Origin: Prinia subflava
Taxonomy: Eukaryota; Chordata; Aves; Passeriformes; Cisticolidae
DNA: 64,000 nucleotides
NCBI RefSeq assembly: GCF_021018805.1
Contig: NC_086247.1
Location: 145,905,378-145,969,377 of the forward strand
Reading direction: 5' to 3'
Below, one piece after another: positions 39,401-53,600 of the stretch. The notes under the pieces were generated by a model, which was given only the letters and a program-made list of their open reading frames with translations, made no database searches and was not told the origin of the DNA. Each line of letters opens with the position of its first letter. The first letter of the stretch is position 1. The translations under genes and the position numbers were made by a program.

Positions 39401-40461
39401 TGTGGCACTGATAAGGTGTGGCACTGATAACACTGTGACCAAGGTGCCACCAACCTGGCCTATGTGTGAACCCAAAATAATGAAACCAAAACAGCCCCAA
39501 CTTTTGAGGACAGCATTACACCACAGACCTGATTTGTACCTGCAAACAGCACAGTGGAACAAACCCAGAGAGACCCCGTGCCTTGGTCTGACAGTGCACT
39601 GTATTTCCCCTCAGAAGTTAAAGGACAGAGTTGTTTTAGGGCTTTTTTAATTAAAAAAAAGAAAAAAAAAAAAGTTGAACATTGTACTAAAATACCACAG
39701 ATTATATGGGTAATTCAATATTTTAGTCAAGGCAAAATAGTAATAGTTATAAAGTGAATTTTCCAGTGGTACAAGATGGAAATGAAATAATTTGGGAAAA
39801 AAAAAAAAGCTGACTTCATATAACCACCTACTGGAGTTGCCTATTTAAATAATTATAAAATTATGCTAATAAAAACTGAACAAATAATACACAGATCAGG
39901 ATATATGTATTGACTTACTAGCATCTTTATAAAAATTTGATATACACAAAAACACATCAACATTTATGGAACCATATCAATTTAAATTTAGGTAAGACAA
40001 CACAAAAAACTAACAAATAGCTAAGATGTTGTTGACTGTAAGCACTTTGAGTAGCATTTTAATTTTAAAAGGTCAATATTTACATACTACATTAAATGCC
40101 TTCTCTTTTTTTTTCATTTTGCATCGTACTGTGAATTCACTACAAAGAAAGAACAAGATAATGGTTGCAACAGATCTTCCAAGAAAGTTAACTTAAAATG
40201 CTCAGATTTAACTCTGTGCTAGAAGAGAACACATCAAGAACACATCAGTCTAGCTTTAGCTCTGCTTCCTTTGGGGTTTTTTGGGAGGAGACAACAAATG
40301 GATCTAAAGGAGCTGTATCATCCAAACTGATCCACTTTTAAGTTAGGATTTGAGAAGTAAGAGAACACAAACATTTTAAAAAATGACTCACCTAATTGCT
40401 ACTTTTGCTACTGAGTTTTTGAGGATATTAGAGAGATATGGTGACATCATAGGGTGTGAGT

Positions 40462-40507
40462 TATGTATGTATGTGTATAATAAAACAAATATAGACATAC
40501 ATACATA
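40462..40507 (-). other. 13-bp perfect inverted repeat in RBM33 3'UTR
   Basis: TATGTATGTATGT (40462-40474) pairs fully with ACATACATACATA (40495-40507) around a 20-nt loop. In the RBM33 transcript the arms would be UAUGUAUGUAUGU and its partner, giving a hairpin made only of A-U and G-U/C pairs. It may be a tetranucleotide-repeat relic. Confidence 0.6.
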
Positions 40508-43057
40508 TGGCATGTTTACATGTAGGAAGGTACCCAGGTACTGCAGTAAGCAGCTGAATTAATCCCCAGCAATCCACACATACCCTGTCTATGCAAAAAG
40601 AAACAATCTCCTGCAACTGCTGTTAAAGAGGATCCATCTACTCATTAACCAGGCACTGCTCACATCACTCCTTCATTTAACTAGATATGAGGCCATTTCA
40701 TGCCTTTATTCCAAAGCCACACATTTGTCTCAAAAAAAAAAAAATTAAAAACCCAACTGAATAAAAATTTTTAAAACTTAAGTTGGCTGAACCTCAGGCT
40801 CTTTGGGATGGATTCAAAACCCAAAGCAGGAGCGTTTCTACAAACTTCTTTGACTTTTGAATCAAACCCATATTCTTAGGCTCCAAGAAACCCTCTAACC
40901 CCAATAATGTTTGCTTCTGACAGGACAGCTGATCAAGTGCAGATGTTCCTAGTGCTGAACTCAGCTGCTGGCCTGTGTGGTGTTTGCACCTCTCCCAGAT
41001 TCCCAGACACTGTGAGCTGTCTCCTTGTCCTGCTCACTGCAGGGAGCTGCTCCCTGACAGGGGGATGAGCAACTGCTGAATGCCTTGTTTTAAGGATAAG
41101 AAGTTATTTCTTAAGAATAAAAGTGACATAACTTGAGGAGGGAGCATAGGGGTCCCAGAGCTGATGGTGTGAGGAGTTAAACAGCCTGGGGCTGATCACT
41201 CTGCAGGTCTCTGGGATTGGTCCCACTGGGCACTTCCTACCTGCAGCTCCATGCTCTGTCCTGGCTTGGCTCTACCCTGAAGCACCAACAGCACTTCATG
41301 TACAGCAATTGTGGCTGTCATTAAACATTAAGCACGAATTATACAGGTGGGTGTAAATCTCGCTTGCATGAAAGATTCTCATTCTGTTTCTGTGTCTTGT
41401 CACTAAGTTTTAAATGGACTTCAAGAGTATTTCCTAAGCACCATGTTACTCTATATAATTTCAATGAACAGAAAGCAGGTCTACCTAGAAGACTTTGATA
41501 GAACTTATTCCCTCATTATTTTTGGTAACTTTTACTTAATTGAAAATATGGACCAAAAGTGGAAGAAAGCCAATTAGGTATCTGTGCCACTAAATCACCC
41601 CACCCCCCACCCCCCAAAAAAAGATACTATTAAAAAAGGTACTATAAATTTGCTTAGTTCATCCCTTCCAGCTTGGCATGCCTACTTTGGACCCCATTTG
41701 CAGCTCTTTTGTTTCATACCCATAGTGTTTTTCTGCAGTCACCCAGGTAACAAACATATTTCTGTAAGTCCCCCCCCTCTTCAAAAAGTAGGTGGAGTGT
41801 TTAAGAGTATTCCTAAAACAAAGAAGGAAGCAAAACATCATGGCCTAACAACTACAGAAATGTTCATAAAAACTGGAATCCAATATAAAGATGACATTTT
41901 AATAAGTTTATTCAGAAATAACTGAAAAATTTGTTCCTTTGGCAACCCCACCTGGATGGTTCTAACCAAAAGGAAATATTACGAATTTTACTTTGAATAA
42001 AATATAAGCTCCTTAATGTCTGCATGGCATTTTTGGTAACTGACATGTTCACCAGGAAATTCACAATGTCCTCATAGTCCTTTATGTATCAGGAACACCA
42101 CATCAAAACAAGTCCTTTCAGTTATGGGTTTCTTACAGTTCAGCATTAACCACAAAATAAATCTCAAAGAAAAAAACCTGATCAAAATAAAGCATGAGGC
42201 AACCATGAAACACTACCCCAAAAAGAACTATCAGGAACGAACCACTCTTCCTGCATAACATTTTTGAAGTGACCCACCAAATATTTCTTTTTCCTTGCAT
42301 CTGGCAGTTATTTAAAACAACCTAATTACAACTCGGAGTTCACTACCCCACGATGCTGCTGAAGGGCAAAGATCCTTGTTTTTAAAAACCAAGGGAAAAT
42401 ACAGTGGTGTTACTCCTCCTACACAGGGTTTTATGGAATAAGTGAAGTTGAAAAGAGAAGATGGAAGTCTGTGTCGGAATAGAAAAACGCAAAGACAGAC
42501 TTATTTACAAAGATCAAAACTACAAATTTCCAGTGTCACCTCCAAAGCTTCTCAGCAAACTGCTATTCAGCAAAGCAGACCATGTTCAAATCTAATGAAG
42601 AATACCTTCTGTGCTCTCAGGTATACAATGCAACTAATTTGTTTAGAAAAATGAGTTTTCGTTCAAATACCTTGCACTGAAGATAAGAGCAACCATTATC
42701 AAATATTCTTTGCTATGGAGAAAGTTTTTTAAATCTTTCGCTGTAACCATTCTTTCTCAAGTCACTGTGGTCACACAGTAGGATCCTGAAGAACAATGTC
42801 TACATGCATCAAAAGCATTTCGAAAAAAAAAATTCTATAACTCCATGTGGTTACAACAGAATGTGAAGAAACAGAACAAGGGATTCCACCTTTGCAGATC
42901 CTCTCGAATTCACCTCTCCTGGAGGTCACCTTGGTGCTTTCTGTAGCTCAAGAGAGCAGTTCCAGACTGAGCTGACAGGGCTCCCATCCCGATGGATTTC
43001 CCACGCTGAGTCTGTAGCTCCACAGTACTCTGGGGCAGGGGCTTCTCTCAGCAGACA

Positions 43058-43106
43058 TCACTCCACAATCAGCGCCACGTTGATGTGGGACAGATCTATC
43101 ATGTGC
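43058..43106 (-). CDS. RBM33: RBM33 terminal coding exon
   Basis: A 49-nt coding part encoding the last residues HMIDLSHINVALIVE and TGA (43060-43058). The acceptor is TTTTAACAG|GCACATG; it completes an Arg codon (AG|G) split by the intron. The same exon continues into the 3'UTR. Confidence 0.95.
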
Positions 43107-44598
43107 CTGTTAAAAGTTAAAGGAAAGTTAAATGCGGTGCTCAGACTGATTCTGGCACGGAGCTTTTATGAAGGTCACTAATCAACAGATGCTTGATTGG
43201 ATTAAAGAAACTCTGAGCCAGAGGAGACTGATCTTATCTTCTGAAAGGAGGGAAGGAAGCAGGCGGCAGCAATGCTTAATTATTTACCTGTGGAATTTCT
43301 GTTGAAATGCTAATGCATGTGCTGGCTCCTTGAATTTTGCTATGGCTTTCCGTTGTTGAGGAAGCATCTGTAAACTCTGCAGAGACAAAAAGCCACAACG
43401 TACCTTTAATATTCACTTCAAGATCCACTTCACAATAACTCCTTATTTTCCATTAAACCAACTGAAATTTTGCTGTATTTCTTTATTCAGAAACATATTT
43501 CTGTTCTCTTATTTGTGTCCAATAAAACAAAAGATTGGAAAGAGACTTCTGAGACTGCAGTCAGGGTCCCAGCTGATGGTGTTTGAGTTGGTGCATTAAG
43601 CCATTGTACCACCTGGAAAACCCAGACTATCACTTATTCAGCAAAGGTGACAACTCTTCTGTTCAATCCATGCAGATGAGCCAAATCCCACAGCCAAATT
43701 CCCACCAAGCATTCAACTGGACAGAGCTCAGCTTCCCACACAAGCACCTGGAGTCATTTACCTGGTGTACACATTAAGGGATCAGGGCCTTCCACAGGTT
43801 AAACAGGGCAGAAACAGAAGAAAGTGGTAAATTCTCTCAATTGCATATCCTCATGCAGCTTTTACAAAACAAGTGGGCAGCCTCTGACAGACACCACCAC
43901 AAAACCCACTGAGATGGATTAGGTCACCACATCCAAGTCCATGTATCCATCTGATACATCCCTCCCATGCCATGAGGGCAGCAATTCACAATGCTTGAAC
44001 TGTGACAAACCCCTACACAGTACTGAGCTCTCCAAAATTACAGCACACCTCAGCCAGAACTCATGTCCTCATTCCCTGCTTGCAACACAAATCCAGGTCA
44101 GGCTGATCCTGAGAACAGTCCTGTGGCCTTGGTAAAGAGGTGTTATCACACTTAGGAGTTTATGCTTTGAGTTAGCCCTTCAGTTATAATAGAATAATTT
44201 TCCAAAAGATACTTGAGAAATTCAAGAAGATGAAGATTTACACATTAAATAGCTACATACTGAACAATCAGTGAGAACATCCAGCATCACAGAACACTCA
44301 GGATGCAAATATGATCCTGAAATCCTGCTGCCTGTGAACACAGGCCAGAGATTTCAGGGTAATGAGGTTAAAACAGATCTGAAGGCTTCAATCAAAATTT
44401 CACAGTTCCAGTGATTCCAACATCTCACAGGATGTTTCTGGATGTTTAACAGCCTATGCTGCAGCACATTAAAGACAGAATTGTTCTGATTCAGCTTCCA
44501 GTTGTTCTTATGGCTTTGGATGCAGAATAAAGAATTGTTAACATTCTACTTTTCTCTGAGTTTCTACATAAAGGCAATACGGTTTTATACTGAGATTC

Positions 44599-44631
<33 letters not shown>

Positions 44632-47600
44632 TACAAGTCCATGTATATGGACACCTTAAAACTTTTCTAGATTATGACTTCCTGATGGGTAAGTATGAAC
44701 ATAATTCTTTGCTCCCCCATTTTGCCTGGAACTCAGCTGCATCCCCCACACTTGGATAATTCCAGTCCTCTGATGGTCAGACTTCAGGATTTTAAACTTT
44801 AGCTTCAAAAATTCTGTATCACCATCTAGACTGTTAAAAGACTATCACACATCTTTAGAGAAAGAAACAATTCCTTGGGCAACAACATACAACCCCACTC
44901 AATACATTTTGAGGGTGACATACTTTGGTAGCTCTTAGTGAAAGAATTTTTAATCCCACTAATCTGTTCCCTGTTCATTCAATCTAATGGAGCATTTCAA
45001 GCAAGATGTCAAATGCCTTAATGAAATTTGTTACTAAAATTGTCTATTTCTATCTTTTTTGAACGTATAAAATTCTCTTGGTAACGTATGTATTTAACAA
45101 GAGCCATGGTACTTGATAAGTCATATTTCTTTGCATCTAACCTGACAACTCAGCTTTGCCACTTTCCGTAACTTACCTATCCTGTGATTTTGAAGCAATT
45201 AATTTTGTACCTTCTTGTAACTGACAGGAAACTTTCCTCTCTCCAGGAAAATCACAGATGTTTAGTATTTTCACCAGCCTGTGATTTCAAAGTGAAAGCT
45301 GAGTAAAAGTTAAAGGATTCAGCAAATCTGATAAACATCAGCAGGTTAATTTGCATTTTATAGATTTTGGAAAGCTGCTATGATTAAAAGCTATAGCTAA
45401 GTCACTACAACTTCTACGTTTCTGAGCTGGTAGAAACAGGATTTAGCTTTAAAAAAACCCACTCAGTGGATGATTTTTATTTCTTTTTAAATCAGAATGC
45501 TGTGTTAAGAACACAGTTAAGCACCTTTTACCAATAAGAATGCAGTCACGCTGCAGAAAGCAGCAGTGAAAGACCCTGGATAAAGCTCAATTCACCTGCA
45601 GGTTTATCTGCAGGAGTGACAGAGATGCTGAAGTTTGTGTTCTCCTCCCTTACTGATCTCATTTTTTAATGATTTATAGAACTAGATCTTAACACATATT
45701 CTCTTGACACCACTTTCTTGCTAAAAAGGAAACAACCACAAACTAGATAAGTCCTATCACTGAGGCCTAGGCTTTGAAGACTTAAAATTAAACACAGCCC
45801 TTAAATAAGACTTGGAAAGAACAAACTTTAGGAGTTGACAACAAAAGTATCCTTGAATTACAACTAAAAACAAACAAAAATATCTGTTCCTTTCAAAGAA
45901 GCCAGCAATTTTAATAAGAGAAAAAACCTGTTTGAACCACGAAAAGGATGAATACTTCAGGGAACAGTTCAACAAGAGGAGCTGTACAAGGACCCAGGGA
46001 TGCATCCTTCCAGCTGCACCCTGTCCTGCTGTCAGCTGCCTCCCTCCCCTCTCCAGACCCACCTCCAGCTCTCCTGCTGCCAATGATCCTCTCCACAGAG
46101 TCTCACTTAAATACCCCAGCAGATTCTCCCAATGCTTTATGCTCCAGACCCCTGTTGTGATCAACTGGAGAAGCTGCATTTGGTGACTTTTCCCATAAGA
46201 AATGAGCTATTATTGCATTAATATTCTTGAGAGGCACAAAAGCAAAATTTGATTTTGCAGTTTATACAAGCATGATGAATTATTAACAAGCTTCTCAGTA
46301 ATTAGCATGTCAAAAATTGACTAAAGGAAGACGTTCTGGTGTAGTGTAGACTTATTAACAAAATTAGGCAAAGCATCTAAATATTATTATAGATTACTTA
46401 TTTATACTTCCTTATGAATTAATAAGCTTACTGACTGCCTAGTTTGGGTACTGTGTTCTTATACTGCATTACTGCTTTATTTTCCAAAGGAAAAAGAAGA
46501 AAAAAAAGGCAAAGCACTAAATGCATTTTAACACCCAACTGCTTTGGCAAGAAGGCATCAGTTCTTGGGTAAGATTACTGAAAAGCATTTTTATCAGATT
46601 TAATTTCACTGGTCAATACAATTATGAAAATAAAAAACCAACCTATCTGATCCTTTACTGAACTGCCTAAACATAACCCATCATCAAGCCAGGGGTAAGG
46701 CAGCATCTTCTCAACTGCTGCTGATTTAAGACCAAGAATTAAGGACTGCAAAACAAAGGATAAACTAATGCTACACAAACAATACTGCTCCAGCTGGAAA
46801 TTATCTGAAAAAAATCATTTTAATGGGTTTAATTCAAATTCTCAGTCTCTGCTGCGCTCAGACTATGTCAGCAAAAATGATGCATAATCACTTCATGTTT
46901 GTTAAGTTATGTGAGATATATACACCCTCTTTGGGTATAGATTTAAAAAACCCCTTCTGGTTTTAACAAGAGAATTACTAAGCTAAGTCACTCTGAAGAT
47001 GTGACCTTGGCCTGAAATGCCACCATCTTTGCTGTGTTTTCAAACAAATCCTCATCTATCATGATTTGCAAGAGTGAACATTATGGATCCGGCTAATGAA
47101 GATTTATTTATATTCTGATTTTGGGACAATACCTTCTTACTCACTTATCTACTTAAGCCCTGAGTTTTATGTTTTAAGAACATTAATTATAAGGCACACA
47201 GCACATTTACCATAGGTGTAGGTCCTGAGCTGCTGCTGTCCCATCCTGAGCAGACAGGCTATTGGCTGGGCATAGAAATTAAGGATTCCACTTCAGTAGA
47301 AACCTGAAGTAAAATTACTGCATACTCATCCTACTGGATTATTTCTGTCTTTTTGAATTTGTGGTGATTTGCAGTTTACAGCTGATCCTACATTTAGATT
47401 ATGTTAACAGCTATCATCAGATGAAAACATTCCTTGTGTACCCTGTGGTATTTTACTAGCTCAAAATATTCAAGGCATTATCTCAAAGATTTACTGCACC
47501 AGCTTCTGCTTTTGTTGATCCCAAACACACAAGCTAGGAAAATATATCCAAAAATTCATTTATTTTGCAACTCTTAATCATGTTACCTTACTAGTTTAAA

Positions 47601-50600
47601 TTTTTTCATCCTTTTTGAATAATTTGGCAGCTGGTTGTTTTGGGTTTTTTTAAGTGATAACATTCAGTAGCCCCTCTCCCCTCTTGAAAACACAAATTAT
47701 CCCAGAGGCACAAGCACCACTGCTGATGGGCTCAGCCCAGGCCAGTGGTGGGTCCATCCTGGAGTTGGTTGGCACTGGGGACCAATATCAGACACAGGGG
47801 AACTTTCAGGTAGCTTCTCACAGAAGCCACCCCTGCAGCCCCTTCACTACAAAAACATTGCCATGTAAATCCAATACATTTATCAAAAAGTAATTCATTG
47901 TGTTGGTCTTAGACCTGAGGCAGCACCACAAAGCAGCCACGAGCACCACACAGCACAAATGACAGCTGCTCTCTCATTTCAAAGAACAAATACTCCTACA
48001 GCAATCCTCGGTCTTGTGATCTTCATTGTAACAATGAAACACAGGGCTCTGTGTTTCCCAAAGCATGACACCTCAATTTGATCTGAATTTGGTATTATTG
48101 TGTGACCTGCAGATGTTGAAAGGCCAGTGGTGGGAGGCAGGGAAGGATGCAGCACTGTCTCTGGAGACCAGCTGGGTCTAGCAAGCATCTCTTGACTTCT
48201 CATTTAATGGGAGGACCCTCACTCTTCCTCCACAGGAGACTTCCCTACTGCACACTGTGAACACCAGAATCTCCTACCATGAGCCCCTAAACTGAAATAT
48301 CACAATCCTCCCAAACGTCACAGCTCTGAGAATACAACTTCATTCACAGGTTCTCTTTCAGTTGACCTAGTCAGATGTTCACCAGAGGATGAAAACCTCT
48401 TCCAGGATCCACTCAGGTGGAAAGGATTGACAATACATACAGTAACTTCCAAGGGATTTCAAATGACTGGTTACTTCACAGATTTGGCTGCACAGATCTA
48501 CCATGCAGCACTTCCTGATAGCAGCCTGAGGTCACAGGTATTCTGAGCATGTTCCTGTTTGACTCTGCAGAACAGAGATTACATTCTGACATACTTCTAG
48601 CATTAAAAATAAAAAAGCTAGTTTAGAGTGAGGAAGAGTATTTTACATGGAAGAGATTTAGGAAGCACAGAGCTCATACTGATCTTGACTGTCTTCTTTT
48701 TCTGCTCAGGAACTGCCAGGGCAAGATGCAGACCTTAGGCTGAATGGAAAAATCAAGAAACTCAGTATTTCACAATCATACTTTTGATTGAGAGTTTGCT
48801 TATAAGTTATTTTAATACATACTATTTAACTCAACAACTTAAAAAATAATCAGCAGCTCTGGCTTTTTCTGCAACTGAACTATTGCCAGTGCCTAAAGCA
48901 TGAATATCATAAAAGGACCATTTCCTCTGAAGGTATTTCCTTAGGCCTGAACACCTACACTGCCCTCAAATTTCTCCTCTATCTGAGCCCTGTAATTAAA
49001 TTTGCACTTACTTGTACAATATTGAAATAGCCAGTAGCATCATATCAGCACATTAATCTCTAATAAAGCTTCACTGCAAAACCAAGGGCCTTGAGACAAA
49101 CAGCAGGACATCCTAAAGTACAAAACAAGAGACTGCAGAATGCAAACACCTTTGACACCAAAACTCTCAGAGGTTACACAGAGAGTAAGAAGTTGAAAGG
49201 GAGGTAACAGTGTGGTAACAGAGCACTGGGAGATGGAAACCAAGCAAGTAGGAATGAGACTGGAGCAAGGACTTTTTTCAGCTACAGGAGACACAAGGGA
49301 AATGAAAGTTTCCTCCTTTACTTAATTTCTCTCACTGAAGTAAATGGACTGCCCAGCAAACCACACCTTCAGATCACCAGTGGGTCTGGGATAAGGAGTG
49401 GCAGTTCATATAAAGCTGCTAAAAACCAGGTCTGTGCAAAAAGAAAGTAAACTTCCCCAACCAACATCATCTCTAGTGTGTGATAAAAGCTGCTCTGGAA
49501 CAAGTCAAATAGCAGCACAGCAGGCACTTCTGAACAGAAAGATCAGATTCTACTTTTTCTTCCCTCCCATCAATAAATGCAGACATGTTTTTATTGCCCT
49601 CAAAGTCTCCTGACACCTGAAGCATCTTTCCTGGCAGCCACACTTCCCAGCCACTACCAGCAGACACAGAGGTGGGGACAGAACGAATTTATTTCATTCA
49701 CCCTCAGCTGTTGCAATTGATCTCTTCCACCTTCTGTTCCTCCTTCCTGCTTTTCTGCCACCTTTGATTTCCTACTATTTGCCTTGAAAAGGACTCAGCT
49801 TTCTTTTTCCATATGCAAGGTGTCATGAGGGGAAAGGCTGTCCCTGAGCTGGGCATCTGTTGCTCACACACAGCTCTACAGCAAGGCTGAGCTGGACAGG
49901 CTCCTGATGGAGCTGCTCTCCTTTTCCCCCAGCCCCAAGCATGAAGCAGGACTGGCCACATCTCCTCCCAGATCTTCTGCAACAGCTGAAAATATTTTCA
50001 CAAGTACAAAGACGACGGTGGTCCCCAGGTCAGTCTGAGCACCTTGTGGCACAGCAGAGCGCCTCTGCTGACCTGCAAGGGCACCCATGTTCTGGGTGTG
50101 TTCTGGGCGTGTGCATTTCCACCGCTGCCTGAGTGAAGCCAAGACTAATCCAGCCCTCTGGAATGCAGAGCCAGGGCAGGGGGCTGGCTGTGGCTGCCTT
50201 TACACCAGCTGAGCACTAGGTAGCACTGTCACTCCAAGAAAGCAAAGCCAGGCACATCAGCACTGGAATTGCTTTTCCTTTCCCAGACCAGAAATGACAG
50301 CATTAGCAGAGTAAAACCCTAAAGAACTACTCAAAGTACACCAACAATCCCAACACTCTCATCACCTCTGATATACAACAGTGGTGTATACAGATGTATC
50401 AGTAAACAGTTTCCTTTTTTCTCTTTTTTTAAGCATCAGAATTTATGATCGTAAATCTTCAGAAATACTGAGACTTTGCATTTATGTTTTATATTTCCAT
50501 CTATTTGATGTAAAAAAACACGAATAAAGATGATGATGATGAAATATCTCCATAGAACAATTCCTTCAGTACTCAAATTATCTGGAGATCTAGAAAATGG

Positions 50601-53600
50601 GCCACTTTACCTGCCACTATCCTAAAAAACCTCAATTCATCTGAGGGTAGCAATAACTAGCTATAGAACACAACTCTCTTTAGACAGTATAAACATTAAA
50701 CCTAGGTTCAAGAGCACAAAACAAAAGAAAAAAAAACAACTGCTGTTTCTCATGACCTTTGCAACTTATTAGTAATCTACTTTATCAAGTGGTTCTGGAT
50801 GGATGTGCATTGAATGTCACTGCTCCACCACCATCCTCAGGAGGCTTTAGTTTGCTGATGTGCTCAGAAATTTTCTGTACTTTCCAACACTTTGGCATAC
50901 GTAATTTTACTTAGAACATGTAATTATTTTAGAATCAGCAATGAGATTTTACTGCAGATACATCAAGTGCTTCTGAAAACTTATCCTCTCCAGAAGAAGC
51001 ATGACAGCAAAGTGAATGCTGAAAGGAAACACTTCTGCTAATTTCATCATGTTTGAGCTGTAAAAGGCAGCTATAACAAAGGAGATGTTTCTAGACCCCC
51101 AAAGATTTTCTTATATTCAGTGTCTTGAGAATCTTAATTTTTTTTTCCTATGTTAATAATAGAAGACCTTTAGTGAAGCAGGAATGAGAATTAAAGAATT
51201 TTCAGAGATTAGGTAACAGAGGGTATTTCAAAGGCTATCTATGGGAAAAGATAATTTTCTCCATTTCTAGGGCATGGGAAGGGAAAAATGCCAAATTTCC
51301 AACTTCAACTCTAAGTTTCTCCCATCCTGTCTTACCCATGCCCAGTAATTCCCAAACCATGACTCACAGAACACCTCAATGAAAGCTGATGGCAAAGCTT
51401 GGAGCACTGAATACCATAAATTGAGGGAAGTGTTTAACTTCCCTTCCCAAGGTTTGTGCAAGGTACTTGTACCTCGAGAATGCTACTGACACAAAGAAAG
51501 CTGAAAATAAAACCCCAAGCCTTTGGGCCCAGAAAAGCCAAGTAATCTCTTCCTCCCTGTTCACTCCATGATAGATTATAGACTTTTTCCACAACTTAAA
51601 ACTATGCCAGCAAAGATTCACTTTCAGAGGAAAGACACACAGGATGATCACACTGGGACAAATTCAGGATATTTGGAACCCAGAGCTGCTGTGGATCAGT
51701 TGCTTTACAGATGCCCCAGCATAGAAGATGAAGATTAAGCAGAGGTCCTCTACCAGGTGGGACAAGTGCTCATGGTCTGTTCCTCTTGTCAAAGAGCAAG
51801 GAGACCCTTGGAAGTATTTCCTTCTCCTCCTGTGAGCTCTGTCTCAGTGCAGCCACTCCCACATTCACATCTTGATGCACGAGATACTCAGATTTCTGAG
51901 CTGTGTCTGCATGCTGCTCTGAACCAAGGTGCTTGTTTAACATCAGAGGTGCACGTCCCACAGTTTGTGAACCCTCACCTGTAACCTGGGATGTGGGGGT
52001 TGGATATGTGTCACTTCAAGACACTATCCAGGCATGAAGAGAGCTCCCTAAGTTTTGATTCAGATTTAAATTTCCTTTACAACTGAAAAAAATAAGCACC
52101 AGTTCAACACACTTATTTCCCCTGGAGACAAATAAAATGAAAAATCTCGATCTCAGAAGAGTTCAGTTCCTTAAGGAAAATTTTGGTGAATACAGTCAAC
52201 AGCTGAAGACAGGATATTCTACACCTCAAAGACTGAGTCAGAACTGACTCACCCTTCCCTCCTCTTAGTATTTCTTCAGCTCCATCAGACACCAGCTAAA
52301 AACCTGGGCATCTTGCCTAATTTCAAAAAAACCAGCTAGAATGTCACACCTTGCTGTTTTCTCACAACTGCCATGTCCCCAAATCCCTCCCATTTCAGTC
52401 CATCAAGGTGCAACACTTCACCTTAGAGGAGCAGAGCTCTGCACTACCCAAGATCTGCTTGCTGTGGCCTCTCACACACACTGTCCTCACACAGGAACCC
52501 CCAAAGCCTGCATGGAAAGAGCCCTTCCAGCCACTGCTGGGCTCTCTTCAGCAGCTCACCCTGCTAAAACCTTTACATGAAACACTTTTTAAAGGAAGAA
52601 CAGGAAATAATTGAGTATCCCTTTGCTATCAGAGCCTCTCAATCCTCCCAGCTGCAGGGGATTTTGTACAGCACTGAGCACAAACAACAGTTCAAACATT
52701 ACAGCCAGGAGAAAATCCACTCGTGTACCTCAGGATATTTATTGACCTCTTTGAAAATCTAGCACCACCTGTATAAAACAAATTGCTGTGGATAGCAACA
52801 ATGTAGATTTTCAAACGTCCTATTTTCCATTTGTGTCCTCTAAGTCACTTAAAATTGTTGCTGCATCTTTCTCATTTGGTGCAGTAACACTTTTGTGGTG
52901 CCAAGTCTCATGGTACCATTGAAAAATAAAATCAAAAAGCTAAGCATTATGGATGGTGGAACCAGTCTCATATTCTTCCTACAAAAGCATCACTTTTCTC
53001 CTGCATATCTCACCATTCATACTTGCGAAACATCATTTAGTCTCAAACAAGCCAGGAAATTTCTCCTCTTCTACAAGTCAGACTTGAAATTCAAGTGCAG
53101 AATTAGCACAAGAGCATTCAGCATCATTAGCTAAATACAAGCATCTTGTTCAAGTACTGCTTCTAGATTTCTTGCAAGGTGAAAATGGATGATGATTCAG
53201 AAAGCATAATTTCCAAAGGTACAGTTGATGCTGCAGCAAGAATACAAGTTCTGGAGGGCACAGATATGCATCAAATCCCACTAGAAAATTAGTCATTGTT
53301 TTTTCTCCTGTAAGTACATCCCTCTAAATTGGCCTGTGACATTGAATTGAGCGACAGGGTTTGGAGTCTGCTATGAAACAGCAAGTACTGAATAAATTTT
53401 TTAGCACATTCTCAATAACTTCTCTCAATTGTGAGATTTCCTTGCAGGGTTTCTATTAATCTCCTTCTAATATTCTCATGCAAGATTTAGCAAGTAAACA
53501 CTGAATAAATGTGCTTTGGAACTGTATGAATAATTTCCTAGAGTACTACAGAACATGAAGGCACAAAGTATTTTGAGAGGGTAGTTTTGCTTTCCCAAAC

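Larger units (their letters stand above)
36415..43057 (-). other. RBM33: RBM33 3'UTR (predicted, about 6.6 kb)
   Basis: From the RBM33 stop codon the - strand runs without further coding homology through AT-rich DNA to a canonical poly(A) signal at 36436-36431. A very long 3'UTR is also known for mammalian RBM33, which supports reading the whole stretch as UTR. Internal AATAAA motifs would allow shorter forms. It contains an AT-repeat near 36785-36820 and a 13-bp perfect hairpin at 40462-40507. Extent is inferred without RNA data. Confidence 0.55.
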
